Source: Niastella soli
GTDB lineage: Bacteria > Bacteroidota > Bacteroidia > Chitinophagales > Chitinophagaceae
Assembly (NCBI RefSeq): GCF_017742245.1
Contig: NZ_JAGHKO010000001.1
Span: 2,137,061 to 2,201,060, forward strand
Direction: 5' to 3'
DNA length: 64,000 nucleotides
Position 1 is the first letter of the stretch, and each line of letters starts with the position of its first letter. Positions 1 through 8,633 of the stretch are shown piece after piece. Under the pieces are notes generated by a model. It did not search any database. It saw nothing but the letters and a program-made list of their open reading frames with translations, and was not told where the DNA came from. Both the position numbers and the translations under genes were made by a program.

Positions 1-2813
1 CGGTAACGGGGACTATTACTGACAATACCGGCAGCTTTATTCTGCGTACCAAGCAGAAATTGCCCTTTACCCTGGTTTTTACTTCAGTAGGTTTTAAACC
101 ACAGGAACTGGAAGTAAAAAGCCTCGGTTCCAAGCTACAGGTGGCTATGGTAACCCAAACCGTACTGGGAAATGAAGTAGTAGTAACTGCTTCGCGGGTA
201 CCGGAAAGCATTTTGAAATCGCCGGTAGCTATTCAGAAGCTGGACATCCGCGCGATCAAAGAAACCCCGGCGCCTAACTTTTACGACGCCCTGGAAAATG
301 TAAAGGGCGTACAAATGACCACGTCAAGCTTAACCTTTAAAGTACCCAATACCCGTGGGTTTAATATCCCCAACAACTTCCGCTTTATGCAGTTGGTTGA
401 TGGGGTGGATATGCAGGCTGCAACATTGGGTGTTCCTCTCGGAAATGCCATTGGCCCCACCGAGTTGGATATTCAAAGCGTGGAAATTACACCCGGTGCC
501 GCTTCAGCCTTATATGGGATGAATGCGATAAACGGGATGGCTAACCTGCTAACGAAGAATCCTTTTAATAGCCAGGGGTTGAGCCTTTACCACAAAACTG
601 GTGTTAACCATGTTGATGGCATCGATCATTCGCCTGCATTATTGACCGAATCGGCCATCAGGTATGCAAAAGCGCTGTTCCATAATAAATTTGCCTTCAA
701 GGTAAACGTGGGTTACATGCAGGGGATCGACTGGCGTTCCAATACCCGCCTCGATCAAAACCCGAACAACCTAAAAAGCGCGAACCCTAACTTCCCATCC
801 TTGAATGGCGAGAACAACGCCGCCTTCGACGGTTGGAATAAATATGGTGACGATGCGTTGGCAGGTAGTAATACGTCTGCTATCAGCGGGTTGACCATTG
901 ATAATAAACCCAACCAAACTTTGCGTGTAGTACGCAGCGGTTATTGGGAAACCGACCTGGTAAGCCCCAAAGTAAGCAACCTGAAAGTTGATCTGGCGGC
1001 ACATTACCGCATAACTGAAAACGCGGAGTTATCTTATTCATACCGCTTTGGCCAAATGGACGGCGTATTTCAACGCGGTAACAAAATACGGCTCGACAAT
1101 GTAAAAGTGCAAAACCATCACCTGGAGTTGAAAGGTAGCAATTATGTAATCCGCAGTTATATGTCAATCGAAAATACGGGTGACTCTTATAACGTAAAAC
1201 CACTGGCAGATAACCTTGATCTGGCGAGCGGTGGTTCGCAAACCGCCTGGGCTACCAAATATAAAAATGCGCTGCTAGAATATGCTGCGAACAATGGCGG
1301 CAATTTAACATCCGCTAACCTGGCAGCAGCCAATGTGTATGCCCGGGGAAAAGCAGATGCCGGTCGCGTTGAGCCGGGTACGCCCGAGTTTGATGCATTG
1401 AAGAACACCATTACCAAGATCAATAACTGGGATATAAAATCAGGCACCATTCCCGATGCACCTTCAACCGGTGGTGCAGCTCTGGTACAAAAAAGCCGCA
1501 TGTACCACACCGAAGCACAGTGGGACCTGTCAAAATACACCAAAGTATTTGACCTGCTGGTTGGTGGCGATGCCCGTATTTACGAAGTGATCCCTGATGG
1601 AAATAATTTCGTTGATTTCAGTCGCCCTATTGCAGACCGCAACAAACCGGTAGTGGTAGATGGTAAAGTGCCCGACAGCAGCGATTTTGGCAGTAACGTA
1701 TATTATAAAAAATTCGGCGGCTTTGCACAGGTTACCAAAACCCTTTTCAACGATAAATTGAAATTGTTTGGATCATTACGGTATGATTACAATCCCGAAT
1801 TTGATCCCAAATTCACCCCCCGCTTGGCGGCAGTATACACCGTCAATCAACGTCATAATTTTCGCTTCACTTATCAGCAAGGATACCGCTTCCCGGCCTT
1901 GTTTGAAGCATTGTCATACGTAAACAATGGCCGCGTAAAACGCGTGGGCAGCTTATCTTATATCAATGAAGGATTGGGCTACCTGGAAAACAGTTATACC
2001 CAGCAGTCGGTAGTTAGCTTTAACGCCGCCGTAGCATCACAAGGTAATAGCGATGCAGCCGCATTGGCCAACCGTGATCTGTTGCAATGGGCCAACCTGC
2101 CCAAAGCGCGCCCCGAACAGATCACTTCTTTTGAAATTGGTTATAAAAGCGTGTTGTTGGATAATACCCTCATCATTGATGTGGATGCTTATACCAACAA
2201 ATATGTTGGCTTCCTGGGGCAGGTTCAGGTATTTGTACCAATTGGTGAAACAGTAGGATCAGATGCAGCCGTGATTGCTATGCTCGATCGCAACCGCGAT
2301 GTTTCTAAAGCTGATGCCACTACCGGTAATTCAGCCAGTAAAGGCCAGGAACGGTATCGTGTGTACACCAATGCCAAGAACACTTATAATAATTATGGAT
2401 CGGCCTTGGGTGTAACCTGGAACTTTTTTAAGAAATATACAGTAGCCGGTAATTTGAATTTCAATCAAATGAAATCAAATAAAACCGATGACATCTTTGT
2501 AACAGGGTTCAATACCCCAAAATGGTCCACTAACCTGTCATTTGGCAACCGCGAAGTGTTCAAGAATGTAGGGTTTAATGTGGTATGGCGTTGGCAGGAT
2601 TCTTTCTTGTGGGAGAGCCCGCTGGTAACAGGCCGCATTTCCGCTTACCAAACGGTAGATGCACAGGTTACCTATCGCGTACCAAAAGTAAATGCGAGTA
2701 TCAAAGCCGGCGGCGCCAACCTGTTGAACCACCGCTATATTCAATATGCGGGCGGACCAACCATCGGTGGTTTGTATTATGTAGCGTTTACGATCGATGG
2801 TTTGTTGAAGTAG
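1..2813 (+). CDS. TonB-dependent outer membrane receptor, 5' end cut off by window
   Basis: The reading frame is already open at base 3, so the start lies upstream. The visible protein begins in a carboxypeptidase-regulatory-like beta-sandwich (TDNTGSFILRTKQK ... VGFKPQELEV), then a TonB plug domain (VVVTASRVPESI, ALENVKGVQM, then SVEITPGAASALYGMNAINGMANLLTK), then a long TonB-dependent beta-barrel ending in an aromatic-rich last strand. Such receptors use TonB energy to import bulky substrates across the outer membrane. No SusD partner follows, which argues against a classical glycan SusCD pair and leaves the substrate (siderophore, cofactor or other) unknown. The frame-internal TTG at 60 is not a credible start. 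Confident at family level. Confidence 0.93.
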   Translation, partial: VTGTITDNTGSFILRTKQKLPFTLVFTSVGFKPQELEVKSLGSKLQVAMVTQTVLGNEVVVTASRVPESILKSPVAIQKLDIRAIKETPAPNFYDALENVKGVQMTTSSLTFKVPNTRGFNIPNNFRFMQLVDGVDMQAATLGVPLGNAIGPTELDIQSVEITPGAASALYGMNAINGMANLLTKNPFNSQGLSLYHKTGVNHVDGIDHSPALLTESAIRYAKALFHNKFAFKVNVGYMQGIDWRSNTRLDQNPNNLKSANPNFPSLNGENNAAFDGWNKYGDDALAGSNTSAISGLTIDNKPNQTLRVVRSGYWETDLVSPKVSNLKVDLAAHYRITENAELSYSYRFGQMDGVFQRGNKIRLDNVKVQNHHLELKGSNYVIRSYMSIENTGDSYNVKPLADNLDLASGGSQTAWATKYKNALLEYAANNGGNLTSANLAAANVYARGKADAGRVEPGTPEFDALKNTITKINNWDIKSGTIPDAPSTGGAALVQKSRMYHTEAQWDLSKYTKVFDLLVGGDARIYEVIPDGNNFVDFSRPIADRNKPVVVDGKVPDSSDFGSNVYYKKFGGFAQVTKTLFNDKLKLFGSLRYDYNPEFDPKFTPRLAAVYTVNQRHNFRFTYQQGYRFPALFEALSYVNNGRVKRVGSLSYINEGLGYLENSYTQQSVVSFNAAVASQGNSDAAALANRDLLQWANLPKARPEQITSFEIGYKSVLLDNTLIIDVDAYTNKYVGFLGQVQVFVPIGETVGSDAAVIAMLDRNRDVSKADATTGNSASKGQERYRVYTNAKNTYNNYGSALGVTWNFFKKYTVAGNLNFNQMKSNKTDDIFVTGFNTPKWSTNLSFGNREVFKNVGFNVVWRWQDSFLWESPLVTGRISAYQTVDAQVTYRVPKVNASIKAGGANLLNHRYIQYAGGPTIGGLYYVAFTIDGLLK

Positions 2814-2840
2814 AATAAGTACGGTTAAAAATAAAAGTCA

Positions 2841-2878
2841 GCCCCTGTCCTGGGATAACCGGGATGGGGGTATTTTTT
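2841..2878 (+). terminator. Probable terminator after the TonB receptor
   Basis: An imperfect GC-rich hairpin (CCCCTGTCC ... GGGATGGGG) is followed by TATTTTTT, 28 bases after the receptor stop codon. Confidence 0.6.
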
Positions 2879-2961
2879 GTGCATATACCGGTATTTGTGC
2901 ACCCCCAACTGGATACGCCGTTAAACCAATTCCCTCCAAAATCTCTCCGTAGCTTTATAAT

Positions 2962-4161
2962 ATGGCTTACAGTGCTGCTATTCGTCGGGTGACAGAATTC
3001 CTTGGTTTAAAGAGAAGCGTTGTTTATCTCTTCTGTCTCACTTTATTAATGCTTACCGGTGAAAAGTTGTGGGACCGGTTCCTTCCAAAATACCTGGAAG
3101 GTATTGGGGCAACCACCCTCATCATTGGTGCGCTTGGCTTTTTACAAAATATTCTGAGTGCATTCTGGTCATTGCCGGGTGGTTACATGGCCGATAAGTT
3201 AGGACACCGCCGGTCTTTTCTGCTTTTCAACCTCATGGCTATTGCCGGTTACCTGATTGCCATTTTTTTTACAAACTGGATAGCGGTCTTTATTGGAATG
3301 ATCTTCTTTTCAGCATGGAGTGCCATCTCCTTACCTGCGAGTATGTCGCTTATTGCTAAGTCGCTAGATAGTTCAAAGACTGCCATGGGCATCTCCATGC
3401 ATGCCATTGTCAGACGTATTCCAATGGCCATTGGGCCAATAGCAGGCGGGGTTTTGATCACTTCGTATGGACTGATCACAGGAATAAAAGCAGCTTTTAT
3501 TATATCGCTTATCTTCTGTGTGCTGGGTATGCTGCTGCAGTTATTTAGTAAAGATACCTCTGCGACTGTTTATCAGCCAATTCATCCCTTGGCCTTGTGG
3601 CGTCAAATGGATGTGAGGCTAAAGAATCTGTTGGTTTCAGATATACTCATTCGCTTTTGTGAACAGATCCCATATGTATTTGTGGTGATCTGGTGTTTGG
3701 ATGTTATAAAGGTTTCACCCGAACGGTTTGGATTGCTTACCGCCATTGAAATGATAACTGCCGCTTTAATTTATATTCCTGTGGCCAGCTTTTCAGACCG
3801 GACCGAGCGAAAGCCCTTTGTGGTGATCACGTTTATTTTCTTTACTGTTTTTCCGGTGATCCTATTCTTTAGTAAAAGCTTTCCTGCACTTATTATCGCC
3901 TTTATAATTCGTGGACTAAAAGAGTTTGGCGAGCCAACCAGGAAGGCCATCATACTGGATCTGTGCCCAAAAGAGGCAAAAGCCCGCGGGTATGGGTTAT
4001 ATTATTTTGTACGTGACTTTATAGTTTCTTTTGCTGCATTTCTCGGAGGCTTTATCTGGAAGCTAAACCCTGCTTTCAATTTGTTTACAGCGGCTGCTTT
4101 TGGGGTAGTGGGTACGTTGGTCTTTGTAGTTTATGGAAAGGGGACAGATGTTAAAAAGTAA
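2962..4161 (+). CDS. MFS family permease
   Basis: 399 residues, about 12 hydrophobic segments, typical length for the major facilitator superfamily. The cytoplasmic loop after helix 2 carries GGYMADKLGHRRS, the MFS motif-A pattern, and a second-half equivalent SFSDRTERKP is near residue 275. This indicates a proton-coupled inner membrane transporter; the substrate cannot be read from sequence. It stands alone between the TonB receptor terminator and a degraded gene, so a link to the receptor is only positional. A TAGCTTTA element (7 of 8 with TAnnTTTG) ends 4 nt before the ATG, so the leader would be extremely short. Confidence 0.85.
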   Translation: MAYSAAIRRVTEFLGLKRSVVYLFCLTLLMLTGEKLWDRFLPKYLEGIGATTLIIGALGFLQNILSAFWSLPGGYMADKLGHRRSFLLFNLMAIAGYLIAIFFTNWIAVFIGMIFFSAWSAISLPASMSLIAKSLDSSKTAMGISMHAIVRRIPMAIGPIAGGVLITSYGLITGIKAAFIISLIFCVLGMLLQLFSKDTSATVYQPIHPLALWRQMDVRLKNLLVSDILIRFCEQIPYVFVVIWCLDVIKVSPERFGLLTAIEMITAALIYIPVASFSDRTERKPFVVITFIFFTVFPVILFFSKSFPALIIAFIIRGLKEFGEPTRKAIILDLCPKEAKARGYGLYYFVRDFIVSFAAFLGGFIWKLNPAFNLFTAAAFGVVGTLVFVVYGKGTDVKK

Positions 4162-4246
4162 ACATCCACCCGAGCAGCGCTATTGCTTTGGTGTGCAATC
4201 CAACAAATTTGCCACATTCTCCAGTTGATGGCAATAAACGCCATAT

Positions 4247-4538
4247 TTATTCAGGAATAGATATATATTCCGGTTCAAACAATCCATATTCTTCGTCATA
4301 CTTTATTCGTATTAACCGCACCTTAACCTGCTTTTTCATCAATAGCAGATTTATCATTTTAACGAGTCCTTCGCCCGGAACACCGCCATAAGTCTGAGTA
4401 TGAAGGTCAATTTTAAACACTGCTTCTTTTGAACAAACGATGAAGGGCGGGGTGCGGCGCAGGCTGCAGGCTTTTTTGCCCCACAGAAAATTTTACGGTT
4501 AACAAGAGGGCCACACAAAAGAGGATACGGAGTTTCAT
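4247..4538 (-). pseudogene. Small secreted protein with a single-base frameshift
   Basis: Reading from ATG at 4538 gives a clean signal peptide (MKLRILFCVALLLTV, ending SVGQ), but the frame stops after 41 codons. The +1-shifted frame stays open and protein-like (ends FEPEYISIPE) to TAA at 4247. Both halves join into one 96-residue protein if one A is removed from a run of six A (plus-strand TTTTTT at 4471-4476, CAAAAAAG on the coding strand). The total of 292 bp fits 97 codons plus one base. It could be a true pseudogene, a phase-variable tract or a sequencing error. No family recognised. The remainder of the 4162-4651 gap shows nothing else. Confidence 0.55.
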
Positions 4539-4651
4539 AGTTCGGCCAAAATAATAATTTCTACCAGGGTATAAAAGCGTTAGATCAATTAAAAAAGCGA
4601 TTACAACTTGCGTCGTAATCGCTTCGGTTATTATCGTGCTATAAATAGATT

Positions 4652-5662
4652 TTATTCCAACCAGCCCTTCAGTACCGCACTGATCTTCTGAACTTCCACC
4701 ATAAACCCATCATGCCCATATGCGGAATCAATTTCAACCAGGGTACAATTGGGCAGGTGTTGCTGCATGTGGCGTTGTTCTTCCAGGGGGCATAATATGT
4801 CGCTGGAAATACCGATCAGCAGTGTTCGTTGGTCAATGCTTTGCAGCACGGCTTCCACATCACCACCGCGGCCGCGGGCAATTTGATGGGTATCCAGGGC
4901 CTTGGTAAGCATCCAGTAGCTATAGGCGTTGAAGCGTTTTACCAGTTTCTCGCCCTGGTAATTGATATATGAGGCGGCTTTATAGTCATTTAACTTTTCG
5001 GTGTCGGCATCAGTTTGTTTTTGCACCATAATGCCATAATTACGGTAGGTGAGCATTCCAACTGCACGGGCAGCTTTTAACCCTTTTTGTCCGGCTTCGG
5101 GAGTATCCTGTTGCCAGGTGCAGTCGGCCTCAATAGCCAGACGCTGGGTAGCATGTATGGCAATTCCCCAGGCGCTTTCGGCGGGGGAAGTGGCCAGCAA
5201 AAACAGATTTTTGATCACTTCTTTTTCCATAATGCTCCATTCCATGGCCTGGTACCCGCCCATACTACCACCCATTAACAGGTGAATGTTATCGATCCCC
5301 AGGTGTTTCCGCAACAAAATGTGGGCATTTACCATATCACGAATGGTGATCAACGGAAATTGGTGTAACCATGGCTTCCCGGTTAACTTGTTGATATTCA
5401 ATGGGCCTGTTGTCCCATAGCAGGAACCCAGAATATTGGCGCAAACAATAAAGTGCGTTTCGGGGTTAATTACACAGCCAGATCCAACCACTCCCTGCCA
5501 CCAGTCGGCCGCATCGGAGTTGGCAGTAAGTGCATGGCATATCCATATTACGTTGTTTTTCTCGGCATTTAACGTCCCATATGTGTGATATGCAATGGTT
5601 AATGAAGGCAGTTCCTGCCCATTTTCGAGTTTAAAAGGTCTGTTATATTCAAATTGCTTCAT
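4652..5662 (-). CDS. metX: Homoserine O-acetyltransferase
   Basis: 336 residues of alpha/beta-hydrolase fold starting MKQFEYNRPFKLENGQEL. The nucleophile elbow GGSMGG is typical of MetX, and the C-terminal catalytic Asp and His lie in LIGISSDILCP and YGHDGF. The enzyme acetylates homoserine from acetyl-CoA, the first committed step of methionine synthesis, in the cytoplasm. The frame is open further upstream to 5932, but that part would overlap the divergent OsmC gene and has no homology-like features, so the ATG at 5662 was chosen. A PLP-dependent sulfhydrylase-type gene lies 735 bases away on the other strand, which supports a methionine role. Confidence 0.92.
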   Translation of the reverse strand: MKQFEYNRPFKLENGQELPSLTIAYHTYGTLNAEKNNVIWICHALTANSDAADWWQGVVGSGCVINPETHFIVCANILGSCYGTTGPLNINKLTGKPWLHQFPLITIRDMVNAHILLRKHLGIDNIHLLMGGSMGGYQAMEWSIMEKEVIKNLFLLATSPAESAWGIAIHATQRLAIEADCTWQQDTPEAGQKGLKAARAVGMLTYRNYGIMVQKQTDADTEKLNDYKAASYINYQGEKLVKRFNAYSYWMLTKALDTHQIARGRGGDVEAVLQSIDQRTLLIGISSDILCPLEEQRHMQQHLPNCTLVEIDSAYGHDGFMVEVQKISAVLKGWLE

Positions 5663-5709
5663 TGGCCCCTGGCTATAATTAAGGGTGCAAAGTAAATGCC
5701 TGCATGAAT

Positions 5710-5717
5710 TACATTTG
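5710..5717 (+). promoter_or_regulatory. TAnnTTTG -7 element for osmC
   Basis: TACATTTG is an exact match to the Bacteroidota -7 consensus, 14 nt before the OsmC start, inside the 69-base divergent spacer with metX. No convincing -33 TTTG was seen. Confidence 0.5.
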
Positions 5718-5731
5718 CAAAAATCTTTACC

Positions 5732-6166
5732 ATGATAAAAATTGAATTGGAAAGGGTCGATGGGGATTATGGATTTGAGGCGAAAGACGCTAATGGACAT
5801 ACCGTTCGCCTGGATACCAGCGTAGAGGGTGGCGGAACAAATTTTGGTGTTCGGCCCATGCAGATGCTGCTGATGGGGCTGGGAGGCTGCAGCGGTATCG
5901 ATATCGTGAGTATTTTGAAAAAGCAACGCCAAACCATTGAAGGGTTCAGCATGAAAATAGAAGGGGAGCGCGAAGCCGGCAAAGAGCCTTCCATCTGGAA
6001 AGACATTACCATCGTATTTGAACTTACCGGAAATATTGACCCCGACAAGGCTAAACGCGCTTGCGAGCTGTCGATGGACAAATATTGCTCCGTTGCCGAA
6101 ACCTTACGTCGCGCCGGTGGCGATCTGAAATGGGAAGTACGGGTAAATCAGAGTCAGAAGGCTTAG
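5732..6166 (+). CDS. OsmC family protein
   Basis: 144 residues. The two cysteines that mark the OsmC/Ohr fold are present: C53 in LGGCSGID and C119 in MDKYCSVAETL. In the family these form a thiol-dependent peroxidase centre acting on organic hydroperoxides, though many Bacteroidota members are uncharacterised. It is soluble with no signal peptide. It is divergent from metX and upstream of the sulfhydrylase-type enzyme on the same strand, a position compatible with a link to sulfur metabolism (inference only). Confidence 0.88.
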   Translation: MIKIELERVDGDYGFEAKDANGHTVRLDTSVEGGGTNFGVRPMQMLLMGLGGCSGIDIVSILKKQRQTIEGFSMKIEGEREAGKEPSIWKDITIVFELTGNIDPDKAKRACELSMDKYCSVAETLRRAGGDLKWEVRVNQSQKA

Positions 6167-6224
6167 CAGGTATAAATAATTTTGGGGCCAGCAGCGGTGC
6201 TACTATCGGCTGACGTTGCGTCGC

Positions 6225-6247
6225 ATGCCGACGATACATGTCGGCAT
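6225..6247. repeat. Short perfect hairpin upstream of the sulfhydrylase gene
   Basis: ATGCCGAC and GTCGGCAT form an 8-bp stem around a 7-nt loop, inside the 230-base GC-rich leader between osmC and the PLP enzyme. There is no T-tract, so it is not a normal terminator. A SAM riboswitch was looked for here and not found. Confidence 0.4.
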
Positions 6248-6396
6248 CCCGACCGAAGCGTTGGGTATGTGCGTTCGGAGCATTACGGAGAAGGAGGGAC
6301 CCGAGCCCCCGGAACCAGGGACTCTGAACCTGAAAACCTGAACTGCTACAGACGCCCCTGTATCTTGTAACTATAACTATCCAACTCAATAAGAAC

Positions 6397-7560
6397 ATGC
6401 ATCCAATAAGCAAAGCAATACGCATTCAAACCGACCGTACCAATGAAATGGAACATTCTTCCCCCATGTTCTTAACCAGCAGCTTCTGCTTCGATAATGC
6501 CGAAGATATGCGGGCTGCTTTTGCCGATGAGACCGACGATAACATCTACAGTCGTTTCAGTAACCCTTCGGTACAGGAGTTTATCGATAGAATGGTAGCC
6601 CTCGAAGGCGCTGAGGCTGGTTTTGCTACCTCATCGGGCATGAGCGCCATCTTTGGCTCATTTATGGCCTTGTTGAAAAGCGGCGACCACCTGCTGAGCT
6701 GCAACGCCATTTTCGGTAGCACCCATACCGTTATCACCAAATACCTTCCGAAGTTTGGGATTGAATATACCTATGTACCGGCCGATAAACCTGAAGAATG
6801 GGAAAAGGCGATCAAGCCCAATACCAAAATGATCTATATTGAAACGCCCACCAATCCTGGACTTGAGCTGGTTGACCTGGAGGCCGCTTCAACCATCGCT
6901 AAAAGGCATAACCTTTTACTGAACGTAGATAATTGTTTTGCCACTCCGGTAAATCAGCGACCTATTGATTTTGGCGCTGACCTGGTAGTACATTCAGCTA
7001 CTAAATGGATCGATGGCCAGGGCCGGGTACTCGGTGGTGTTATTGTGGGGAAAAAAGCACTCATAAAAGATATTTATTTGTTCTGCCGCAGTACCGGACC
7101 GGCATTATCTCCATTCAATGCCTGGGTTTTGAGCAAAAGCCTCGAAACGCTCGATGTGCGTATGGAGCGCCATGGTAACAATGCCCTGCAACTGGCCAAG
7201 GCCCTTGAAGGACACCCCAAGATCAAGTATGTAAAATATCCCTTCCTGCCCAGTCATCCCCAGCACCGCATTGCCCTTAAACAAATGAAGAATGGCGGCG
7301 GAATAGTTTGTTTTGAACTGGCTGGCGGTTTGCAAAGTGGTCGAAAATTTCTTGATAGCCTGAAAATGTTATCGTTAACGGCCAACCTGGGCGATACAAA
7401 AAGCATAGCATCGCACCCCGCCAGTACCACTCACGCCAAGCTGACCGAAGATGAAAGACAGGCCGTTAACATTACTCCAGGTCTGATCAGGATCTCCGTG
7501 GGACTCGAACATGTCGATGATATTATAAGCGATATCCGGCAAGCGCTTGAAAATTGTTAA
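6397..7560 (+). CDS. Cys/Met-metabolism PLP enzyme, probable O-acyl-homoserine sulfhydrylase
   Basis: 387 residues of fold-type I PLP enzyme. Visible landmarks: YSRFSNPSVQEF near residue 50, ALEGAEAGFATSSGMSA, the PLP-contacting IYIETPTNPG, NVDNCFATP, and the Schiff-base lysine in VVHSATKW. The family covers cystathionine gamma-synthase, cystathionine/methionine lyases and O-acetyl- or O-succinylhomoserine sulfhydrylases. Length and overall appearance fit a MetZ-like sulfhydrylase making homocysteine by direct sulfhydrylation, and the nearby metX would supply O-acetylhomoserine. The precise substrate is inferred. A TATCTTGT sequence lies about 30 nt upstream. Confidence 0.85.
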   Translation: MHPISKAIRIQTDRTNEMEHSSPMFLTSSFCFDNAEDMRAAFADETDDNIYSRFSNPSVQEFIDRMVALEGAEAGFATSSGMSAIFGSFMALLKSGDHLLSCNAIFGSTHTVITKYLPKFGIEYTYVPADKPEEWEKAIKPNTKMIYIETPTNPGLELVDLEAASTIAKRHNLLLNVDNCFATPVNQRPIDFGADLVVHSATKWIDGQGRVLGGVIVGKKALIKDIYLFCRSTGPALSPFNAWVLSKSLETLDVRMERHGNNALQLAKALEGHPKIKYVKYPFLPSHPQHRIALKQMKNGGGIVCFELAGGLQSGRKFLDSLKMLSLTANLGDTKSIASHPASTTHAKLTEDERQAVNITPGLIRISVGLEHVDDIISDIRQALENC

Positions 7561-7678
7561 TTAGCAGTGACGATAATCATTGATTTGAATGCCTGCTATC
7601 ATAGTATAAACCTAAATTGTAGATTAACTTTAGGACTGATTCTTTTTCATAATAAAAAGTTTTAAAAATTGAGCTGGT

Positions 7679-7711
7679 AACGGGTTGGTTCTCCAACCCG
7701 TTTGTTTTTTT
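7679..7711 (+). terminator. Rho-independent terminator after the PLP enzyme
   Basis: Perfect 10-bp stem AACGGGTTGG / CCAACCCGTT with a TTCT loop, followed by TG and seven T. It lies about 120 bases after the PLP enzyme stop and just before the CHAD gene. Confidence 0.85.
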
Positions 7712-7751
7712 ATGGACCCCTCAGAAAATCGTAACTTATAGAAAATTGGGC

Positions 7752-8624
7752 ATGGCAAATTCCCTGTCCGACCGGTCATCGGGCGGGCATCAGGCCCCGA
7801 AAAATAAAAAATATCAGATGAAAAGGGAGGCGTTGGAACAAGTGATTGATAAACACATCAGCAATATTGAAAAACACAGCAAAAAGCTGCCGGGAACTTT
7901 TGATAAGGAAGATATTCACGACCTGCGTGTCAATTATAAAAAAGTACGGGCTTTTTTACGCTTGCTGCAATTGGAAAAAGATGCGGGTGATCTGCACATT
8001 TCTGATAAACTGAAATCGTTGTATCACCATTGTGGTACAGTAAGGGATTGGCAGTTATTCCTCGAAGAACTGCATGACGTTGGTATTGTTGATCAGTTGC
8101 CGGATTGTATGCATCGCTGGCATCGTCAGGTGTTTACCTATAAGGAACAAACTGTTCATGCCATTGAGACCACGCACTTCAAAAAGTTACTGCATGGTAT
8201 TATAAAAGAATTACCGCGGCAGTTGCAGGAAGATACTGTTAAACAGTTCATGCATCAGAAAATAGCAGCTATCCATATTCTACTCCTCGCTGCCGAAAAC
8301 GAAAAAGACCTTCATTCCATTCGCAAACAGATAAAAGATATCATTTATTGTATCCGCATATTCAAGAGCGATTGGGGCATCCCGTTTCCTTTCCGGGGTT
8401 GGAAGAGTGAAAAGGAATTAAACGAGATGGCTTCCTCCCTGGGCGATTTTAACGATCAGTGTCTGGCCATTTCGTTGCTACAACCTAGTTATATTTGTAA
8501 GTGTGATTATAAGGAGCAACACATTTTACGCAATCTGCAAATAAACTGGCTGCATCAAAAAGAAGCCCGGCAACGACAATTACTGTATGAAGTACAGGAG
8601 TTACATGTGGAGCATGCTTTTTAA
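7752..8624 (+). CDS. CHAD domain protein
   Basis: About 290 residues, all-helical, rich in conserved His and basic residues. The N-terminal signature IHDLRVNYKKVRAFLRLLQ and the repeat-half equivalent LHSIRKQIKDIIYCIRIF mark the two helical halves of a CHAD domain. CHAD proteins bind inorganic polyphosphate and are often found beside CYTH triphosphatases or polyphosphate kinases; here no such neighbour exists. ATG at 7752 is preferred to the TTG six bases upstream; the internal ATG at 7818 (MKREAL) would still keep the whole domain. Confidence 0.85.
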   Translation: MANSLSDRSSGGHQAPKNKKYQMKREALEQVIDKHISNIEKHSKKLPGTFDKEDIHDLRVNYKKVRAFLRLLQLEKDAGDLHISDKLKSLYHHCGTVRDWQLFLEELHDVGIVDQLPDCMHRWHRQVFTYKEQTVHAIETTHFKKLLHGIIKELPRQLQEDTVKQFMHQKIAAIHILLLAAENEKDLHSIRKQIKDIIYCIRIFKSDWGIPFPFRGWKSEKELNEMASSLGDFNDQCLAISLLQPSYICKCDYKEQHILRNLQINWLHQKEARQRQLLYEVQELHVEHAF

Positions 8625-8633
8625 AAGGTCAAC

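Noticed and set aside
4188-4391. 67-codon plus-strand frame
   Set aside because: It is antisense to the frameshifted secreted gene, which has a clear signal peptide.
5663-5932. Long N-terminal extension of MetX
   Set aside because: It overlaps the OsmC gene on the opposite strand and carries no family features; ATG at 5662 fits.
6180-6396. SAM riboswitch before the sulfhydrylase-type gene
   Set aside because: A GGAGGGACCCGAGCCCCCGG string looks like part of a SAM-I core, but the flanking helices and conserved AAGGTGC-type blocks were not found.
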